The notes beneath the pieces are model-generated. The model saw only the letters and a program-made list of their open reading frames with translations. It did no database searches and was not told the DNA's origin. 7,803 nt of DNA, taken from NCBI GenBank assembly GCA_017629325.1, contig JAGBXL010000076.1, positions 1-7,803 of the forward strand, read 5' to 3'. This document shows, in pieces, positions 6,664 to 7,803 of the stretch. Made by a program: the position numbers and the translations under genes. The stretch is from Clostridia bacterium. GTDB taxonomy: Bacteria > Bacillota > Clostridia > UMGS1810. Every line of letters begins with the position of its first letter. Within the stretch, counting starts at the first letter, position 1.

Positions 6664-7338
6664 ATGAGAGAACATATAATAAACCCAATAGCAAAAATAA
6701 AAAACTCTTTTGATTCCAAATTTGCAATTCCAAGGCAAAGTGGACTTCTTGAAGAAATGAAATCAGAAATAATATTTGAAAAAGATTACCGCATAGACGA
6801 AGCTCTCCGCGGAATTGAAGGCTTTAGCCACTTGTGGCTTATATGGGGCTTTTCAAAAAATCCTGATGGCAAGTGGTCGCCAACTGTTCGACCGCCAAAG
6901 CTTGGAGGCAATAAAAGGGTAGGGGTGTTTGCAACCCGTTCGCCTTTCAGACCAAATAGCCTTGGTCTTTCTTCGGTTAAGCTTTTAGAGGTTAAAAAAT
7001 CAAAAGAAAAAGGAATGTATCTTGTTGTAAGTGGTGCGGATCTTTTAAATGGCACACCCATATATGATATTAAGCCCTATCTTCCTTTTACCGATATTCA
7101 CTCCGATGCAACAGGTGGTTTTACAGAAGCGATAGAAAAAAAGGAACTTTCGGTCATTATTCCTGAAAGCCTGGAATATGAAATAGAAAGAAATCCGGAA
7201 CTAGTAAACATTTTAAAACAAGACCCCCGTCCCTCATATCATAACGATCCCGAAAGAATATATGGCTTTTCCTATGATGGCAGAGAAATAAAGTTTAAAG
7301 TATGCGGAGAAATATTAACTGTGGTGGAAATTGATTAA
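6664..7338 (+). CDS. trmO: tRNA (N6-threonylcarbamoyladenosine-37 N6)-methyltransferase, TrmO/TsaA family
   Basis: The 224-residue protein matches the TrmO (YaeB/TsaA) family: IPRQ (22-25), FSHLWLIWGF (54-63), the long hallmark RPPKLGG...GVFATRSPFRPNSLGLS (about 76-103), DLLNGTPIYDIKPY (126-139) and the C-terminal QDPRPSYH (186-193). Characterised members use S-adenosylmethionine to methylate t6A37 of some threonine tRNAs to m6t6A, refining codon reading. The usual 'RPNPIG' reads RPNSLG here, a conservative variation. AGAGG (6654-6658) lies five bases before the ATG. No promoter is evident between glyS and this gene, so its mRNA may come from readthrough of the glyS terminator or from a promoter inside glyS. 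The neighbourhood (glyS before, a tRNA gene after) fits a translation role. Family assignment is strong; the exact tRNA target is inferred. Confidence 0.93.
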   Translation: MREHIINPIAKIKNSFDSKFAIPRQSGLLEEMKSEIIFEKDYRIDEALRGIEGFSHLWLIWGFSKNPDGKWSPTVRPPKLGGNKRVGVFATRSPFRPNSLGLSSVKLLEVKKSKEKGMYLVVSGADLLNGTPIYDIKPYLPFTDIHSDATGGFTEAIEKKELSVIIPESLEYEIERNPELVNILKQDPRPSYHNDPERIYGFSYDGREIKFKVCGEILTVVEID

Positions 7339-7369
7339 TAAAAGCTTGAAAAGGCTAAAAATTTTATTG

Positions 7370-7417
7370 AAAAATTTTTAAAAAACACTTGAAATTTTAT
7401 TTTTACTGTGATATAAT
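7370..7417 (+). promoter_or_regulatory. Strong tRNA promoter with UP-like element and extended -10
   Basis: The -35 box TTGAAA (7389-7394) and a perfect -10 TATAAT (7412-7417) have a 17-base spacer, and TGA directly before the -10 makes it an extended -10. Immediately upstream of the -35, 7370-7385 is a pure run of A5-T5-A6, resembling an UP element that would contact the polymerase alpha subunit. This is the pattern expected for a stable-RNA gene. No convincing terminator for trmO is visible in 7339-7369, which holds only AT-rich weak symmetry. Confidence 0.88.
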
Positions 7418-7423
7418 GCTTAA

Positions 7424-7441
7424 GTGCTCGTTTGAGAGCAC
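7424..7441 (+). other. Small hairpin at the 5' end of the tRNA precursor leader
   Basis: GTGCTC (7424-7429) and GAGCAC (7436-7441) form a 6-bp stem with a 6-base loop. The expected transcription start is at about 7424, so the precursor would begin with this hairpin, six bases before the mature tRNA. It might protect the 5' end or guide RNase P; that is inference. Confidence 0.5.
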
Positions 7442-7447
7442 ATATCT

Positions 7448-7521
7448 GGACCTTTAGCTCAGTTGGTTAGAGCAACCGGCTCATAACCGGTTGGTCCGGG
7501 GTTCGAGTCCCTGAAGGTCCA
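7448..7521 (+). tRNA. tRNA with anticodon CAT, probably tRNA-Ile2 (else elongator tRNA-Met)
   Basis: A complete 74-nt cloverleaf is readable: acceptor GGACCTT (7448-7454) with AAGGTCC (7514-7520) and discriminator A (7521); D stem GCTC/GAGC; anticodon stem ACCGG/CCGGT with loop CTCATAA (7480-7486) and anticodon CAT at 7482-7484; variable loop TGGTC; T stem CGGGG/CCCTG with loop TTCGAGT. The first pair is G-C, not the C-A mismatch of initiator tRNA, so it is not fMet. The CTCATAA loop and the GGACCTT acceptor resemble, from memory, the minor isoleucine tRNA of Firmicutes whose C34 becomes lysidine and reads AUA. CCA is not encoded. It has its own strong promoter and a terminator starting at the next base. 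The cloverleaf is certain; the identity is less so. Confidence 0.95.
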
Positions 7522-7570
7522 TAAAAGAAAAAAGACACCCTTGTGGTGTCTTTTTTCTTTTATGGACCTT
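7514..7570. repeat. Perfect 26-bp inverted repeat spanning the tRNA 3' end and its terminator
   Basis: The terminator symmetry continues past its own arms: 7514-7539 and 7545-7570 are exact complements over 26 bp with a 5-base loop. The outermost eight pairs are the tRNA's AAGGTCCA (acceptor strand plus discriminator) and a TGGACCTT downstream. RNA reaching 7570 could pair the tRNA acceptor strand with this downstream copy in place of its own 5' strand. Confidence 0.9.
7522..7562 (+). terminator. Bidirectional terminator of the tRNA gene
   Basis: The arms 7522-7539 and 7545-7562 are perfect 18-bp complements around the loop CTTGT. The core is GACACC/GGTGTC, followed by TTTTTTCTTTT on the plus strand and the same tract on the minus strand, so it should stop transcription from both sides. 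It starts at the first base after the tRNA discriminator; the symmetry continues outward into the tRNA itself. Confidence 0.9.
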
Positions 7571-7617
7571 TCTCATCTTCGATTCGACGGGTTCAAACAT
7601 CGCAAAAATATTTGCTC
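7535..7617 (+). repeat. Direct repeat, copy 1 (83 bp)
   Basis: This segment recurs at 7721-7803 at a spacing of 186 bp with a single difference (C at 7557, A at 7743). It starts in the terminator core and runs through TGGACCTT and the T-arm-like GGGTTCAAAC to the small hairpin GCAAA/TTTGC (7602-7615). Copy 2 is cut by the window edge, so the true repeat may be longer. Confidence 0.93.
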
Positions 7618-7696
7618 GTTTTCACCTCGCAGGGACTCTCGAGCTATAAAAGGCTCCACCGGAGCCTTTTATCAAACGCTCTCGTCTGAAGGTCCA
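7563..7696. repeat. 134-bp segment bounded by inverted copies of the tRNA acceptor sequence
   Basis: The segment opens with TGGACCTT (7563-7570) and closes with AAGGTCCA (7689-7696), exact complements of each other. The right end shares 11 bases, CTGAAGGTCCA (7686-7696), with the tRNA 3' end (7511-7521). Inside are the hairpins GCAAA/TTTGC (7602-7615), GCTCG/CGAGC (7614-7644) and a 12-bp terminator-like hairpin (7646-7672). CAGGGACTC (7630-7638) is the exact reverse complement of the tRNA's T-arm GAGTCCCTG (7505-7513). Together with the 5' GGACCTTT, this reads like rearranged, inverted tRNA pieces. No protein or RNA function is established. Confidence 0.75.
7646..7672. terminator. Second bidirectional terminator-like hairpin
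   Basis: ATAAAAGGCTCC (7646-7657) pairs perfectly with GGAGCCTTTTAT (7661-7672) around the loop ACC. The GC core with TTTTAT on both strands matches a short bidirectional terminator. The T tract is only four bases, so strength is uncertain. Confidence 0.65.
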
Positions 7697-7720
7697 AATT
7701 AATTTTTGAAATATAAAATT

Positions 7721-7803
7721 ACACCCTTGTGGTGTCTTTTTTATTTTATGGACCTTTCTCATCTTCGATTCGACGGGTTCAAACATCGCAAAAATATTTG
7801 CTC
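7721..7803 (+). repeat. Direct repeat, copy 2 (83 bp visible, cut by window edge)
   Basis: It is identical to 7535-7617 except for one base, and again follows a CTGAAGGTCCA tail (7686-7696), here after a longer AT-rich spacer of 24 bases against 13 in copy 1. It contains a variant of the terminator hairpin: ACACC/GGTGT around CTTGT, with outer arms ATAAAAT (7713-7719) and ATTTTAT (7743-7749). The window ends inside it. Confidence 0.93.

Noticed and set aside
7339..7369. Possible terminator for trmO (AGCTT...AAGGCT and AT-rich symmetry).
   Set aside because: The stem needs a bulge, has few G-C pairs and is followed by A residues rather than a T run. The stretch is better read as AT-rich sequence leading to the tRNA UP element.
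7511..7696. Complete integrative element with attachment sites at the tRNA 3' end (CTGAAGGTCCA at 7511-7521 and 7686-7696 as attL/attR).
   Set aside because: The direct repeat is only 11 bases, the enclosed segment is 164 bp, and no integrase gene is visible. A remnant is possible and is covered under the array finding, but a functional element is not supported.
7562..7702. 46-codon plus-strand ORF starting ATGGACCTT (protein begins MDLSHLRFDGFKHRK) inside the repeat; its first 18 codons recur from 7748.
   Set aside because: The ATG lies in the terminator arm, there is no Shine-Dalgarno upstream, and the whole frame overlaps hairpins and tRNA-like ends. The repetition is explained by the DNA repeat. 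I take it as a by-product of the structured sequence.
7511..7803. CRISPR array.
   Set aside because: Repeat period is 186 bp with an 83-bp repeat and internal terminators. There is no short repeat with regular 30-40 bp spacers and no cas gene in the window.

Overview
The window looks like chromosomal DNA from a low-GC Gram-positive bacterium of the class Clostridia. The reasons are AT-rich DNA with near-consensus TTGACA-17-TATAAT promoters, strong GGAGG-type ribosome binding sites, a surface-layer homology (SLH) protein, an alpha2-type (single-chain) glycyl-tRNA synthetase, a TagO/WecA-type enzyme and a tRNA gene that does not encode CCA. I cannot name the genus.

Layout. From the left edge to about 1984, three genes lie on the minus strand and read as one operon: an SLH-only exported protein, tryptophanyl-tRNA synthetase (trpS), and the first 84 codons of a polyprenyl-phosphate sugar-1-phosphate transferase (TagO/WecA type) that leaves the window. 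A 160-bp divergent region (1985-2145) holds two back-to-back consensus promoters. From there the plus strand carries a diacylglycerol/lipid kinase with a TTG start, a terminator, a membrane-bound UDP-sugar 4,6-dehydratase of the CapD/PglF type, a second terminator, glycyl-tRNA synthetase (glyS), a third terminator, a TrmO-type tRNA methyltransferase, and a tRNA gene with anticodon CAT (most likely tRNA-Ile2, otherwise elongator Met) behind a strong promoter with a probable UP element.

Two themes run through the genes. One is the cell envelope: lipid-linked sugar start enzyme, UDP-sugar dehydratase, lipid recycling kinase and a wall-binding SLH protein. The other is translation: two aminoacyl-tRNA synthetases, a tRNA modification enzyme and a tRNA. 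Neither synthetase gene has room for a T-box leader.

The most unusual part is the last ~290 bases. The 3' end of the tRNA is the left end of a perfect 26-bp inverted repeat that includes a bidirectional terminator. The next 130 bases are bounded by copies of the tRNA acceptor-stem sequence in opposite orientations, and contain further hairpins and a 9-base inverted match to the tRNA T arm. An 83-bp segment (7535-7617) then recurs with one difference 186 bp later (7721-7803), up to the window edge. The one difference is matched by a compensating change in the opposite hairpin arm. This looks like a tRNA-anchored, terminator-containing repeat array, of which only the start is visible.
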